Shown: piece after piece, positions 16,844 to 24,862 of the stretch
How the letters are laid out: every line of letters starts with the position of its first letter
Position numbering within the stretch: position 1 is the first letter of the stretch
DNA from: Devosia salina
GTDB taxonomy: Bacteria; Pseudomonadota; Alphaproteobacteria; Rhizobiales; Devosiaceae
Direction of reading: 5' to 3'
Assembly (NCBI RefSeq): GCF_019504385.1
Contig: NZ_CP080590.1
Location: forward strand, 1,654,001-1,718,000
Length of the DNA stretch: 64,000 nucleotides
Translations under genes and position numbers: made by a program
The notes under the pieces: generated by a model
The model's input: only the letters and a program-made list of their open reading frames with translations
Told to the model about the DNA's origin: nothing
Database searches by the model: none

Positions 16844-18517
16844 ATGGCTAAGAACCAAAGGGATGAACTCGTCTTCGTGCCGCTTGGGGGCGTAGGTGAA
16901 ATCGGCATGAACATGGCCGCTTACGGCTTCGGTCCGGCGCGCAAGCGCAAGTGGATCGTGGTTGATTGCGGCGTCAGCTTCGGCGGGCCTGACCTCCCGG
17001 GCATCGAACTGATCATGGCCAATCCCGAATTTCTCGAGGAAAACGCCGACGATGTGCTGGCGCTGATCCTCACCCACAGCCACGAAGACCATTATGGTGC
17101 TGTGCTCGACCTCTGGCCCGTCTTCGACAAGCCGGTCTATGCCACGCCCTTCACCGCCGCCATGCTGGCGGCCAAGCGGGCAGGGGACGGCATCGTCGAG
17201 AATGTCGATGTCACCATCATGCAGCCGGGCAAGGCCTTCACGGTCGGGCCCTTCACCATCGAGCCGATCAACGTCGCTCACTCGATTCCTGAATCCAATG
17301 CGCTGTTGATCACCACGCCGATTGGCCGGGCCCTGCATACCGGCGACTGGAAGCTCGACCCGACCCCGGTCATCAATGCGCCGACCAATGTGGAGCGCCT
17401 CCAGAAGATCGGGGAGGACACCTCCTCTCCGCTGGCGCTGATCTGCGACTCGACCAATGCCATGAAGGACGGCGAAAGCCCCAGCGAGCAGGAGATCGGC
17501 GACAACCTGGCGAAGCTGATTGCCGATGCCCCGCATCGCGTTGCCGTCACCACTTTCGCCTCGAATGTCGGGCGCGTGGTTTCCATCGTTCGCGCTGCCC
17601 ACAAGGCCGGCCGCCAAGTGGTCCTGTCTGGGCGGTCGCTGCACCGCATCATGGGCATTGCCAAGGAACTGGGCATGCTCGAAGGCCTTCCGCCCGTGCA
17701 CGACCAGGATATGTACAAGTCCATCGCGCGCGACAAATGCGTGCTGATCTGCACCGGCAGTCAGGGCGAAGCGCGCGCCGCCATCGCCCGTATCGCCCGC
17801 GGCGATCACCCAGTCATCGATCTCAACGCCGGCGACCGGATGATCTTCTCGTCGTGGGCCATTCCCGGCAATGAGCGCGAAGTGATCGACATCCAGAACC
17901 TGCTGGTCGACAAGGGCGTCGAACTGATCACGGCCAATGACGCCCTGGTGCACGTCACCGGGCACCCGCGCCGCGGCGAGCTGCGCAAGCTCTATTCCTG
18001 GGTCAAGCCCGAGGTGCTGGTGCCTGTCCATGGCGAGGCCCTGCACCTGCAGGCCCATGCCAAGCTTGGGCGCGAAGAGGGCATCCCCAATGTCTGCGAA
18101 GCGCGCAATGGCGACATGGTGCGGCTCTTCCCCGAGCCCATGGCTTATCCGGCCGAAGTGCGCACGGGCGAACTCTATCTCGATGGGCTCGTGCTCTGCA
18201 CGCCCGAGGAGAGCGGCGTCAAGGGCCGGCGTCGCCTCTCCTTTGGCGGCATGGTGATCGTCAGCCTTTGCGTCAACGCCGGCGGCCAGGTTGTTTCCGG
18301 CCCGGATCTCGTGGTCGAAGGCCTGCCCGAGACTGAGGACGAGTCGGTGACCGACCTGATCGAGGACACCATCACCGGCGTCATCAAGTCGATGCCCGCC
18401 AAGCGCCGTAGCGATACAGAAGTGCTCAATTCAGCCCTGTTCAAGGCCATCCGCAACGAGGTTAACGCCTTCTGGGGCCGCAAGCCCAATGTCAGCGTGT
18501 TCGTGCACCGGGTCTGA
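16844..18517 (+). CDS. rnj: Ribonuclease J
   Basis: Metallo-beta-lactamase/beta-CASP ribonuclease with 5'-to-3' exo- and endonuclease activity in rRNA and mRNA processing. 557 residues. Zinc motif THSHEDHYGA at about 75-85; further metal or CASP motifs in VAHSIPES, HTGDWKLDP, CDSTNA, TTFASNVGR and HVTGHPRRGEL; C-terminal RNase J domain follows. Clear ribosome-binding site AAGGAAC at 16830. It follows birA by 74 nt. Confidence 0.95.
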   Translation: MAKNQRDELVFVPLGGVGEIGMNMAAYGFGPARKRKWIVVDCGVSFGGPDLPGIELIMANPEFLEENADDVLALILTHSHEDHYGAVLDLWPVFDKPVYATPFTAAMLAAKRAGDGIVENVDVTIMQPGKAFTVGPFTIEPINVAHSIPESNALLITTPIGRALHTGDWKLDPTPVINAPTNVERLQKIGEDTSSPLALICDSTNAMKDGESPSEQEIGDNLAKLIADAPHRVAVTTFASNVGRVVSIVRAAHKAGRQVVLSGRSLHRIMGIAKELGMLEGLPPVHDQDMYKSIARDKCVLICTGSQGEARAAIARIARGDHPVIDLNAGDRMIFSSWAIPGNEREVIDIQNLLVDKGVELITANDALVHVTGHPRRGELRKLYSWVKPEVLVPVHGEALHLQAHAKLGREEGIPNVCEARNGDMVRLFPEPMAYPAEVRTGELYLDGLVLCTPEESGVKGRRRLSFGGMVIVSLCVNAGGQVVSGPDLVVEGLPETEDESVTDLIEDTITGVIKSMPAKRRSDTEVLNSALFKAIRNEVNAFWGRKPNVSVFVHRV

Positions 18518-18538
18518 TTGGAGTGCGCGTATTCCGGG

Positions 18539-18745
18539 CTAGGCCAGCGGGATCTCCGATCCCATGCTGGCCTCGCTGCGGTATGCGCTGTGTCTGTGGG
18601 TCTCGGTGAGCGCCACTGCCACAGCCTCATCTTCACTGGCAAAGCATCCGAAAGTACGCCCGGATTGCGTATCCTGAACGCTCCAGCCTCCTGGACCGCG
18701 GATATGAATGAAGCGGAAAATGTAGCGCGGGGCGGGCGGGGTCAT
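18539..18745 (-). CDS. Small hypothetical protein, possibly DUF2188-like
   Basis: Weakly supported frame of 68 residues from ATG 18745 to TAG 18539. The stretch GPGGWSVQDTQSGRTFGCF followed by ASEDEAVAVALTETHRH resembles the short GGW-V ... T-EEA--A pattern of DUF2188-type proteins. No obvious Shine-Dalgarno sequence is present. The frame is open further upstream (to 18910), but that part looks non-coding. It fills the otherwise empty 377-bp gap between rnj and the DUF1467 gene. The frame could be chance. Confidence 0.35.
   Translation of the reverse strand: MTPPAPRYIFRFIHIRGPGGWSVQDTQSGRTFGCFASEDEAVAVALTETHRHSAYRSEASMGSEIPLA
18541..18573 (+). terminator. Strong hairpin after rnj
   Basis: AGGCCAGC (18541-18548) pairs with GCTGGCCT (18566-18573) and inside it GGGATC (18549-18554) pairs with GATCCC (18558-18563), leaving a TCC loop and a 2-nt bulge. 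It begins 23 nt after the rnj stop. There is no T-run, so it is either a non-canonical terminator or a 3'-end stabilising stem. It also overlaps the end of the minus-strand small frame. Confidence 0.4.
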
Positions 18746-18894
18746 GCCGCAGAAACGAACCGTCCTCGGGATAGTTTCAGCGTAATTTGCGCGCCACCCT
18801 GGATGGTTGATGAAGTCTTGATGCCGCATCCCGCTGACGCCCGCGACACGTTGGCTCCTATCATTCTGCGTCAAGCACAGGCATAGATAGTCCC

Positions 18895-19146
18895 ATGCAA
18901 ATCGGTTCACTCATCGCCATCTATTTCGTGGTCTGGTGGCTCACCTTTGTCGCAGTGCTGCCCATCGGCAGCCAGAGCCACCACGAAGCACAGGCCGAAA
19001 TCGTCGCCGGCAGCGATCCCGGAGCGCCCGTACGGCCCCGGCTGATCACCAAGGTGTTGATCACCACCGGTCTGGCAGCAGGCCTGACGGCTCTGCTGCT
19101 CTGGGGCATCAGCAACCCGATGCTGCAGGCTTACTGGAACCGTTGA
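18895..19146 (+). CDS. DUF1467 family membrane protein
   Basis: 83 residues with two transmembrane helices (about 5-24 and 52-74) around a polar loop containing GSQSHHEAQAEIVAGSDPGAP. The N-terminal IYFVVWWLTFVAVLPIG and the loop are the signature of the DUF1467 family, which in Hyphomicrobiales typically lies just before proS. Function unknown. It is convergent with the next gene, only one base apart. Confidence 0.85.
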   Translation: MQIGSLIAIYFVVWWLTFVAVLPIGSQSHHEAQAEIVAGSDPGAPVRPRLITKVLITTGLAAGLTALLLWGISNPMLQAYWNR

Positions 19147-19147
19147 A

Positions 19148-19474
19148 CTAGACCTTTTTCGGCTTGCTCGGCACCGCATGGGCATGTGCCATCTCCAGCG
19201 CGGCCGCTATATCCTCACCTGTTGCACGCGCCAGATGCATGGTCGTCCAGCCCTGACGGCCCCAGCCATTGTCGATGGCCTCGAAGATCTCGGGCGCAAG
19301 CTGGCACTTGAATTCCTGCTCATCGGGCGTGAACTTTATGTTGGCGCTCATTCCGTCCGCCGCGAGCGTGGCGAAAGTCCGTTTGACCTTGAAGGCAGTG
19401 CGATCGAAATGCGGCGCGGAGACCGTACCGGGCAGCGCCATTGCAATTCGTGTGAAGGTTTGAGAATCGGCCAT
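19148..19474 (-). CDS. MmcQ/YjbR-like protein
   Basis: 108 residues from ATG 19474 (MADSQTFTRIAMALPG); an in-frame TTG at 19495 would add seven residues. The pattern ALPGTVSAPHFDRTAFKVKRTFATL, then KFTPDEQEFKCQ and NGWGRQGWTTMHLARAT matches the CyaY-like YjbR/MmcQ family (sometimes labelled DNA-binding; biochemical role unsettled). The stop is one base from the end of the DUF1467 gene on the other strand. Just upstream lies a minus-strand terminator hairpin. Confidence 0.85.
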   Translation of the reverse strand: MADSQTFTRIAMALPGTVSAPHFDRTAFKVKRTFATLAADGMSANIKFTPDEQEFKCQLAPEIFEAIDNGWGRQGWTTMHLARATGEDIAAALEMAHAHAVPSKPKKV

Positions 19475-19492
19475 AGATACATGATCCTGAAA

Positions 19493-19520
19493 CAAAAAAG
19501 CAGGGCACGAGGCCCTGCTT
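19493..19520 (-). terminator. Rho-independent terminator on the minus strand
   Basis: AAGCAGGGC (19498-19506) and GCCCTGCTT (19512-19520) form a perfect 9-bp stem with a 5-nt loop. Read on the minus strand the stem is followed by TTTTTTG. It would end a minus-strand transcript coming from 19521-19700, where no minus gene is seen, which is one reason to suspect a small RNA there. Confidence 0.6.
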
Positions 19521-19629
19521 GAAAGAGTTTGTTCGACAATACGTTGGTCTTAGGCGCGCTACGAAGCGGCTGCCAACGCTCCTCCCTTGACGTTGTCGAC
19601 GTCCGGCGGTTTGGGCCGCCTTTGTTTTA
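19521..19629 (+). ncRNA. Candidate structured small RNA with an anti-Shine-Dalgarno motif
   Basis: No ORF explains this segment. On the plus strand, stem CGTTGG (19542-19547)/CCAACG (19573-19578) encloses a hairpin CGCT-ACGA-AGCG (19557-19568). Then comes a single-stranded CTCCTCCC (19579-19586), complementary to a Shine-Dalgarno sequence. Then hairpin GACGT/ACGTC (19589-19603) and a terminator GGCGG/CCGCC (19605-19620) followed by TTTGTTTTATT. The CTCCTCCC motif resembles the anti-SD motifs of alphaproteobacterial CcsR/ar14-type sRNAs, but there it sits in loops. Promoter and strand are not certain: the other strand has its own terminator at 19493. It could instead be the leader of proS. Confidence 0.4.
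19605..19629 (+). terminator. Rho-independent terminator upstream of proS
   Basis: GGCGG (19605-19609) and CCGCC (19616-19620) with a 6-nt loop, followed by TTTGTTTT. Orientation is plus. The next plus-strand gene, proS, starts 140 nt downstream, so this separates it from anything upstream or ends a short RNA. Confidence 0.5.
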
Positions 19630-19769
19630 TTGGCCGGGACCCTAACAAGGGTTTTTCGGTCTGCCAAGTAGATTCTGCATAGCTTGCATGCTTGCATCGA
19701 ATGGACGCTTGCGATTTGAGTGGGCATCAACGAAACCCTCGAGTCGATCATCCTTTCTTCGGAGTTCCC

Positions 19770-21119
19770 ATGCGCCTTTCCCGCTATTTCCTGCCGGTGC
19801 TGCGTGACGTTCCCAAGGAAGCCGAAATTGTCTCGCATCGGTTGATGCTGCGTGCCGGCATGATCCGTCAGCAGGCCTCCGGCCTCTATTCCTGGTTGCC
19901 GCTCGGCTACAAGGTGCTCATGAAGGTGCAGAAGATCATCGAGGAGGAGCAGAATCGCTCCGGCGCGATCCAGCTTCTGATGCCCACCATCCAGTCCGCC
20001 GATCTCTGGCGCGAGTCGGGGCGCTACGACGCCTACGGCAAGGAGATGCTGCGCATCGAGGACCGGCATGAGCGCGAATTCCTCTATGGCCCTACCAATG
20101 AGGAGATGATCACCGACATCTTCCGGGCGTATGTTAAGTCCTACAAGGACCTGCCGCTCAACCTCTATCACATCCAGTGGAAGTTCCGGGACGAGGTCCG
20201 CCCCCGTTTCGGCACCATGCGGTCGCGCGAATTCCTGATGAAGGACGCCTACAGCTTCGATCTCGACGAAGCCTCGGCGGTCAAGGCCTTCCAGCGCATG
20301 TTCGTGGCCTATCTGCGCACCTTCCGGCGCATGGGCCTTGTCGGCATTCCCATGCGCGCCGATACCGGCCCCATCGGTGGCGACCTGTCCTATGAATTCC
20401 ATGTGCTGGCCGAAACCGGCGAAAGCGGCGTATTCCTCGACAAGGACCTGCTCGAAAAGCCCATCCCCCCCGCCGACACCGATTTCCGCGGCGATCTCGA
20501 TCCGATCTTCAAGGATTGGACCTCGCTCTTTGCCGCGACTGACGAGATGACCGACGAAGCCACTTTCCGCGCCGAAGTGCCTGCCGACAAACAGCTGATG
20601 GCGCGCGGCATCGAGGTCGGCCATATCTTCTATTTCGGCACCAAATATTCCGAGCCCATGAAGGCCAATGTCACCGGCCCCGACGGCAAGGACATCACCG
20701 TCCATATGGGCTCCTATGGCATCGGCCCGACCCGCGTCGTGCCCGCCATCATCGAAGCCAGCCATGATGAGAACGGTATCATCTGGCCCGTGTCCGTGGC
20801 GCCCTTTGAAGCCGTGCTGATCAATCTCAAGGCTGGCGACGCCGATACCGACGCGGCCTGCGAAAAGCTCTATGCCGAGTTGCAGGCGGCCGGCGTCGAT
20901 ATGCTCTATGACGACCGCGACCAGCCGGCCGGTTCCAAATTCGCCACGGCCGACCTCGTCGGGATTCCCTATCAGCTGATCCTGGGGCCGCGCGGCCTTA
21001 AATCGGGCGAAGTCGAGATCAAGCATCGCAAGAGTGGCGAGCGCGAGACGTTGCCACTCACCGAGGCGGTCGCGCGCCTCAAGGGCCTGATCGAACCCCA
21101 GCGGATGACCGACATTTGA
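19770..21119 (+). CDS. proS: Prolyl-tRNA synthetase, short alphaproteobacterial form
   Basis: Charges tRNA-Pro. Start chosen at ATG 19770 (MRLSRYFLPVLRDVP), 9 nt behind GGAG at 19761; the open frame extends further up but without family sequence. 449 residues, the length of the alphaproteobacterial form that lacks the ~180-residue editing insertion of E. coli ProRS. Class II motifs are present: RAGMIRQQASGLYSWLPLG, FRDEVRPRFGTMRSREF and the C-terminal anticodon-binding domain beginning near VSVAPFEAVLINL. The stop overlaps the lolC TTG start. Confidence 0.95.
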   Translation: MRLSRYFLPVLRDVPKEAEIVSHRLMLRAGMIRQQASGLYSWLPLGYKVLMKVQKIIEEEQNRSGAIQLLMPTIQSADLWRESGRYDAYGKEMLRIEDRHEREFLYGPTNEEMITDIFRAYVKSYKDLPLNLYHIQWKFRDEVRPRFGTMRSREFLMKDAYSFDLDEASAVKAFQRMFVAYLRTFRRMGLVGIPMRADTGPIGGDLSYEFHVLAETGESGVFLDKDLLEKPIPPADTDFRGDLDPIFKDWTSLFAATDEMTDEATFRAEVPADKQLMARGIEVGHIFYFGTKYSEPMKANVTGPDGKDITVHMGSYGIGPTRVVPAIIEASHDENGIIWPVSVAPFEAVLINLKAGDADTDAACEKLYAELQAAGVDMLYDDRDQPAGSKFATADLVGIPYQLILGPRGLKSGEVEIKHRKSGERETLPLTEAVARLKGLIEPQRMTDI

Positions 21120-22489
21120 CCGACAGCGCGCGCGCAGTTCCGGGAGGCCGGGCAACCCGGCCCTTCTCCCGCTTCGAGTGGATGATTGCCGGACGCTATC
21201 TGCGCGCCCGCCGCAAGGAGGCGTTCATTTCGGTGATCGCCAGCCTTACCATGGTGGGCGTGGCCATTGGCGTGGCGACACTCATCGTCGTCATGTCGGT
21301 GATGAACGGCTTCCGCGGCGAGCTGCTCGACAAGATCCTCGGCCTCAATGGCCACTTCACTGCCTATCCCATCGAGAGCCAGTTCACCGACTACAAGGAG
21401 ACTGTGGCAGCGCTCGAACAGGTCGAGGGGGTCAACTTCGCCGTCTATTATGTCGAGGGGCAGGTGCTGGCCTCGGGCCGTGGCTCGTCCACGGGCGTCT
21501 CGGTGCGCGGCATGGATGAGGAGAACCTCAAGAAGCTCGACCTGCTCTATAATTCCGCGGAGCAGGGTGGTTTCGATCAGTGGGACCAGAGCAAGGGCGT
21601 CGCCATCGGCTATCGCCTGGCTCAGACCCTGGGTGTCGGCATTGGCGACCAAGTGCAGATCATCAATCCCGACGGCGCCATGACGCCCTTCGGTTCGACC
21701 CCGCAGATCCGCTCTTACCCGGTCAATGTCATCTACAATCTGGGCATGGTCGAGTTCGACAGCTTCTTCATGTACATGCCGCTCGAGCCCGCGCAGGACT
21801 ATTTCCGCATGGTCGACGAGGTGCTCAAGCCCGGCATGGGGCCGCTCGACCCGCTGGCCTCGGACGAGGAAATCGACGCCGCCTATGAGCGCGTCCCCCG
21901 CGCCACTGCCGCGGAGATCTTCATCGAGGACCCTGATGACGTGAACCTGATGCGCCAGCGCCTGCAATCGGCCCCCGGCGTGCGCCCGCTGGTCCTCACC
22001 GACTGGCAGCAACGCAACGAAACCTTCTTTTCGGCCCTGCAGGTGGAGCGCGTGGTGATGTTCACCATCCTCTCCATGATCATCCTGGTGGCTGCCTTCA
22101 ACATCATCTCCAGCCTCATCATGCTGGTGAAGGACAAGGGCGCCGACATCGCCGTGCTGCGCACCATGGGGGCGACGCGGGGCGCGATCATGCGCATCTT
22201 CTCGATCACCGGCACGGCCATCGGCTTCATCGGCACCGCCATTGGTACGGTGCTGGGGCTGGTGGTGGCCGCCAACGCCGAAGCGCTGCGCGCCTCGATC
22301 TCAAACCTGCTCGGGGTCACGCTGTTTCCGCCCGAAGTGTTCTTCCTCTCCTCGCTGCCCAGCCGCACTGACCCCGTGGAAGTGACGGTGGTGGTGTGCA
22401 TGGCGCTCGGCCTCAGTTTCCTGGCCACGCTCTACCCGGCCTGGCGCGCCGCCCAGTACGATCCGGTGGAGGCGCTGCGCTATGAGTAA
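21116..22489 (+). CDS. lolC: Lipoprotein-releasing ABC transporter permease LolC/E
   Basis: Inner-membrane permease that, with LolD, extracts lipoproteins for LolA. 457 residues, four helices in FtsX/MacB topology: one near 30-53 (EAFISVIASLTMVGVAIGVATL) followed by MNGFR, a periplasmic domain, then three at about 310-440. Starts at TTG 21116 overlapping the proS stop (TTGA). The N-terminal FSRFEWMIAGRYLRARR matches relatives, which supports this start over the internal ATG at 21181. A single LolC/E gene is normal in alphaproteobacteria. Confidence 0.92.
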   Translation: MTDSARAVPGGRATRPFSRFEWMIAGRYLRARRKEAFISVIASLTMVGVAIGVATLIVVMSVMNGFRGELLDKILGLNGHFTAYPIESQFTDYKETVAALEQVEGVNFAVYYVEGQVLASGRGSSTGVSVRGMDEENLKKLDLLYNSAEQGGFDQWDQSKGVAIGYRLAQTLGVGIGDQVQIINPDGAMTPFGSTPQIRSYPVNVIYNLGMVEFDSFFMYMPLEPAQDYFRMVDEVLKPGMGPLDPLASDEEIDAAYERVPRATAAEIFIEDPDDVNLMRQRLQSAPGVRPLVLTDWQQRNETFFSALQVERVVMFTILSMIILVAAFNIISSLIMLVKDKGADIAVLRTMGATRGAIMRIFSITGTAIGFIGTAIGTVLGLVVAANAEALRASISNLLGVTLFPPEVFFLSSLPSRTDPVEVTVVVCMALGLSFLATLYPAWRAAQYDPVEALRYE

Positions 22490-23168
22490 GCCGCATCTGA
22501 AGCTGAGCGGCGTGCACCGCCATTATGGCGAGGGCGAGCGCCTCGTCCGCGTGCTCGAGGCGGCGGACCTCACCGTCGAAAGCGGCGAGCTCGTGGCCCT
22601 CGTGGCGCCCTCGGGCGCCGGCAAGTCGACCCTATTGCACCTCTGCGGCCTACTCGAATCGCCACAGGCCGGGGAAATCGAGATTGTTGGCCAGCCAACC
22701 AGCCGTCTCGGCGACCGGGCGCGCACCCAATTGCGCCGCTCGACGGTCGGCTATGTCTACCAGTTCCACCATCTGCTGCCCGAATTCACCGCGCTCGAAA
22801 ACGTGGTGATGCCGCAATTGATCGCGGGCCAGGACCAGAAGGCCGCGGAGGGCAGGGCGATGCAATTGCTCGACCTGCTCGGCGTCGCCCCCCGTGCCAG
22901 CCATCGCCCCGCCGAACTCTCGGGCGGCGAACAGCAGCGCATCGCCATTGCCCGCGCCGCCGCCAACCACCCCCGCGTCATCCTGGCCGACGAGCCCACC
23001 GGCAATCTCGACCCGGAAACCAGCGACCTCGTGTTCGAGGCGCTCAGGGACCTGATCAAGAACGAAGGCGCCGCGGCGCTGATCGCCACCCACAACCACG
23101 ACCTCGCCCGCCGTGCTGATCGTATCGTCACCCTCAAGGGTGGTCTCGTGGTGCCGCACACGCTCTAG
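22482..23168 (+). CDS. lolD: Lipoprotein-releasing ABC transporter ATP-binding protein
   Basis: ATPase partner of the preceding permease, 228 residues. Walker A APSGAGKSTLLH (about 43-54), Q-loop YQFHHLLPEF, signature LSGGEQQR, Walker B VILADEPTGNLD and the H-loop ATHNHD are all present. Overlaps the permease gene by 8 nt. Confidence 0.95.
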   Translation: MSKPHLKLSGVHRHYGEGERLVRVLEAADLTVESGELVALVAPSGAGKSTLLHLCGLLESPQAGEIEIVGQPTSRLGDRARTQLRRSTVGYVYQFHHLLPEFTALENVVMPQLIAGQDQKAAEGRAMQLLDLLGVAPRASHRPAELSGGEQQRIAIARAAANHPRVILADEPTGNLDPETSDLVFEALRDLIKNEGAAALIATHNHDLARRADRIVTLKGGLVVPHTL

Positions 23169-23236
23169 GTGCGGACCCAATTCGTGTTGTCCCGCGTCTG
23201 GACGATGGTTAATTATCTTCTCAATTGGAGGTGACG

Positions 23237-23776
23237 GTGCCATCGCTCAAAGACTTAATAGAGTTCATGACGGCGTCGTCGCCAGTTTTGGCTGCCGTCC
23301 TAATTTCTTCGTTGGCGATACTGCTTGCGTATCACTTTGAATTGGCCGTTCTGACAAGCTTGCCGACATTTGTCCCCGGGGCGGCATTCATAACGAGTGT
23401 ACTGACCGGTAGCATCCTCATGGTTTCAACGATTAGAGGGATTGCGAACCTCTTTATGAAACCCTTCAGGCGCCGCCAATTGGCTGCTGCTGAGCAACGT
23501 GATGTGGACATGTTGGAAGACCTACCTGAGCCGGAGGCCATCCTTCTGGGTTGGGCTGCCGCCAACAACACCCAAGTGTTTTCTGCACCTTACTTCAATC
23601 CCTATATGAAGGCACTTGTAGCTAAAGGTCTGGTGATAATACCGGGCGGCCACCACCATAGCGATGACATGCCGTTCTACATACCAAACCATATTTGGAA
23701 GGCGATTAGGGTCGAGGTAAAGTCGGCGCCACCGGAACTGACCTCGCAGCTTAGAGAACATCGGCCGTTCGGCTAG
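23237..23776 (+). CDS. SieB-like membrane protein (superinfection-exclusion type), tentative
   Basis: 179 residues from GTG 23237, preceded by GGAGG at 23227-23231 (5-nt spacing); an in-frame TTG at 23225 overlaps that Shine-Dalgarno sequence. Two N-terminal transmembrane helices (about 15-35 and 40-68) precede a soluble domain with LPEPEAILLGWAAANNTQ and VAKGLVIIPGG. That layout resembles the SieB family, phage-encoded proteins that block superinfecting phage; the match is by architecture only. G+C is about 50% in the three lines I counted, against more than 60% around it, and an IS element lies 170 bp away. This suggests recent acquisition. Confidence 0.5.
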   Translation: MPSLKDLIEFMTASSPVLAAVLISSLAILLAYHFELAVLTSLPTFVPGAAFITSVLTGSILMVSTIRGIANLFMKPFRRRQLAAAEQRDVDMLEDLPEPEAILLGWAAANNTQVFSAPYFNPYMKALVAKGLVIIPGGHHHSDDMPFYIPNHIWKAIRVEVKSAPPELTSQLREHRPFG

Positions 23777-23870
23777 CGACGCATGTCCCGAATCCTTAAC
23801 GCCCGCGAACCTCTCCTAACGATTTCCTAACCAGTTAATCCTTGTCCCCGGTTTCACCACTGTTCCCGTC

Positions 23871-23899
23871 TGGACGAGAACAAAAACCGAACGTATAAG
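23871..23899 (+). promoter_or_regulatory. Predicted promoter of the IS-disrupted SOS gene
   Basis: TGGACG (23871-23876) and TATAAG (23894-23899) are 17 nt apart and match 4/6 and 5/6 of the sigma-70 consensus. A LexA box occupies the spacer. The small frame starts 28 nt after the -10 element, behind ACGGGAGACCAAG, a good ribosome-binding site. Confidence 0.55.
23878..23892 (+). promoter_or_regulatory. LexA (SOS) box
   Basis: GAAC at 23878-23881 and GAAC at 23889-23892 are separated by exactly 7 nt, the alphaproteobacterial LexA site (GTTC-N7-GTTC read on the other strand). The same element occurs twice before lexA in this window. It sits between the -35 and -10 hexamers, so LexA binding would block transcription. 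Confidence 0.7.
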
Positions 23900-23944
23900 A
23901 ACATTACAGAAACACGGGAGACCAAGATGCTCAACTTCGTCAAA

Positions 23945-23947
23945 GAC
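23945..23947. repeat. Target-site duplication, left (GAC)
   Basis: GAC directly before the left IS end; the same three bases follow the right IS end at 25219-25221. Three-base duplications are normal for the IS3 family. Confidence 0.85.
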
Positions 23948-23986
23948 TGAGCTACTCCCCAATCGTTGGACAGCTTTTGGCGTAAA

Positions 23987-24862
23987 TTAAGCTACTCGTT
24001 GCACCTGCTGGTCGGGTTGGTTTTGGTCAATGCGCTGCCAATAGATCACGGCAGGCGGTTTTCCGCCAAGGGCGGAATGAGGGCGTCGGTTATTATAGAA
24101 GTCCACCCATTCGCGGACGCCGGCGCGGGCCTGTGACCCGGTCTCCCAGGCGTGCAGGTAGACGCATTCGTATTTGAGGGTTCTCCAGAGCCGCTCGACA
24201 AAGATGTTGTCGAGGAACCGGCCCTTGCCATCCATGGAGATGCGCACCCCCATTCGTCGCAACCGATCGGTCCAGGCAAAGGACGTGAACTGGCTCCCCT
24301 GATCGGTGTTCATGATCTCGGGCGGACCGAACTTGTGGACCGCCTCGTTCAACGCCTCGATGCAGAAGTCTGCCTCCAGCGTGTTCGAGATGCGCCATGC
24401 CAAGACCTTGCGGGTGTGCCAGTCCATGATGGCCACCAGGTAGAGAAAGCCCCGGCGCATCGGTAAATACGTGATATCCGCAGCCCAGGCCTGGTTCGGG
24501 CGCTCCACCCTCAACCCCTTCAGAAGATAGGGCCAGATCTTGTGCCCCTTGGCTGGTCTCGAGGTATTGGGCTTCTGATAAATCGGCATCAGGCCCATGA
24601 GCCGCATCAGCCGACGCACGCGCTTCTCGTTTATCACGTGACCTTCATTGCGCAGGTGCCAGGTCATCTGCCGGACTCCGAAGAAGGGCGTTTCCAGGAA
24701 TTGCCCATCGATCCTGCGCATCAGGGCAAGGTTGATCTCGGTCTCGCCTTTCGGCGTGTAGTAGAACGAAGAGCGCGCGATCGACAGCAGCGTGCACTGT
24801 TTGCCAATTGAGAGCACGGGGTGATCAGGTTCTATCATCCCTCGCCTCACTTCCCGCCCCAA
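23987..24862 (-). CDS. IS3-family transposase OrfB (DDE integrase core)
   Basis: Catalytic half of the transposase. As a separate frame it would start at TTG 24862 (291 residues), but it is most likely made as an OrfAB fusion by -1 frameshifting. HTH_21-like region (RRIDGQFLETPFFGVRQM) is followed by the rve core. The catalytic triad is visible as Asp in WAADITYLP, Asp in NTDQGSQFTS, and Glu in DNIFVERLWRTLKYE. C-terminal YNNRRPHSALGGKPP is typical of IS3 transposases. Confidence 0.92.
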   Translation of the reverse strand: MGREVRRGMIEPDHPVLSIGKQCTLLSIARSSFYYTPKGETEINLALMRRIDGQFLETPFFGVRQMTWHLRNEGHVINEKRVRRLMRLMGLMPIYQKPNTSRPAKGHKIWPYLLKGLRVERPNQAWAADITYLPMRRGFLYLVAIMDWHTRKVLAWRISNTLEADFCIEALNEAVHKFGPPEIMNTDQGSQFTSFAWTDRLRRMGVRISMDGKGRFLDNIFVERLWRTLKYECVYLHAWETGSQARAGVREWVDFYNNRRPHSALGGKPPAVIYWQRIDQNQPDQQVQRVA

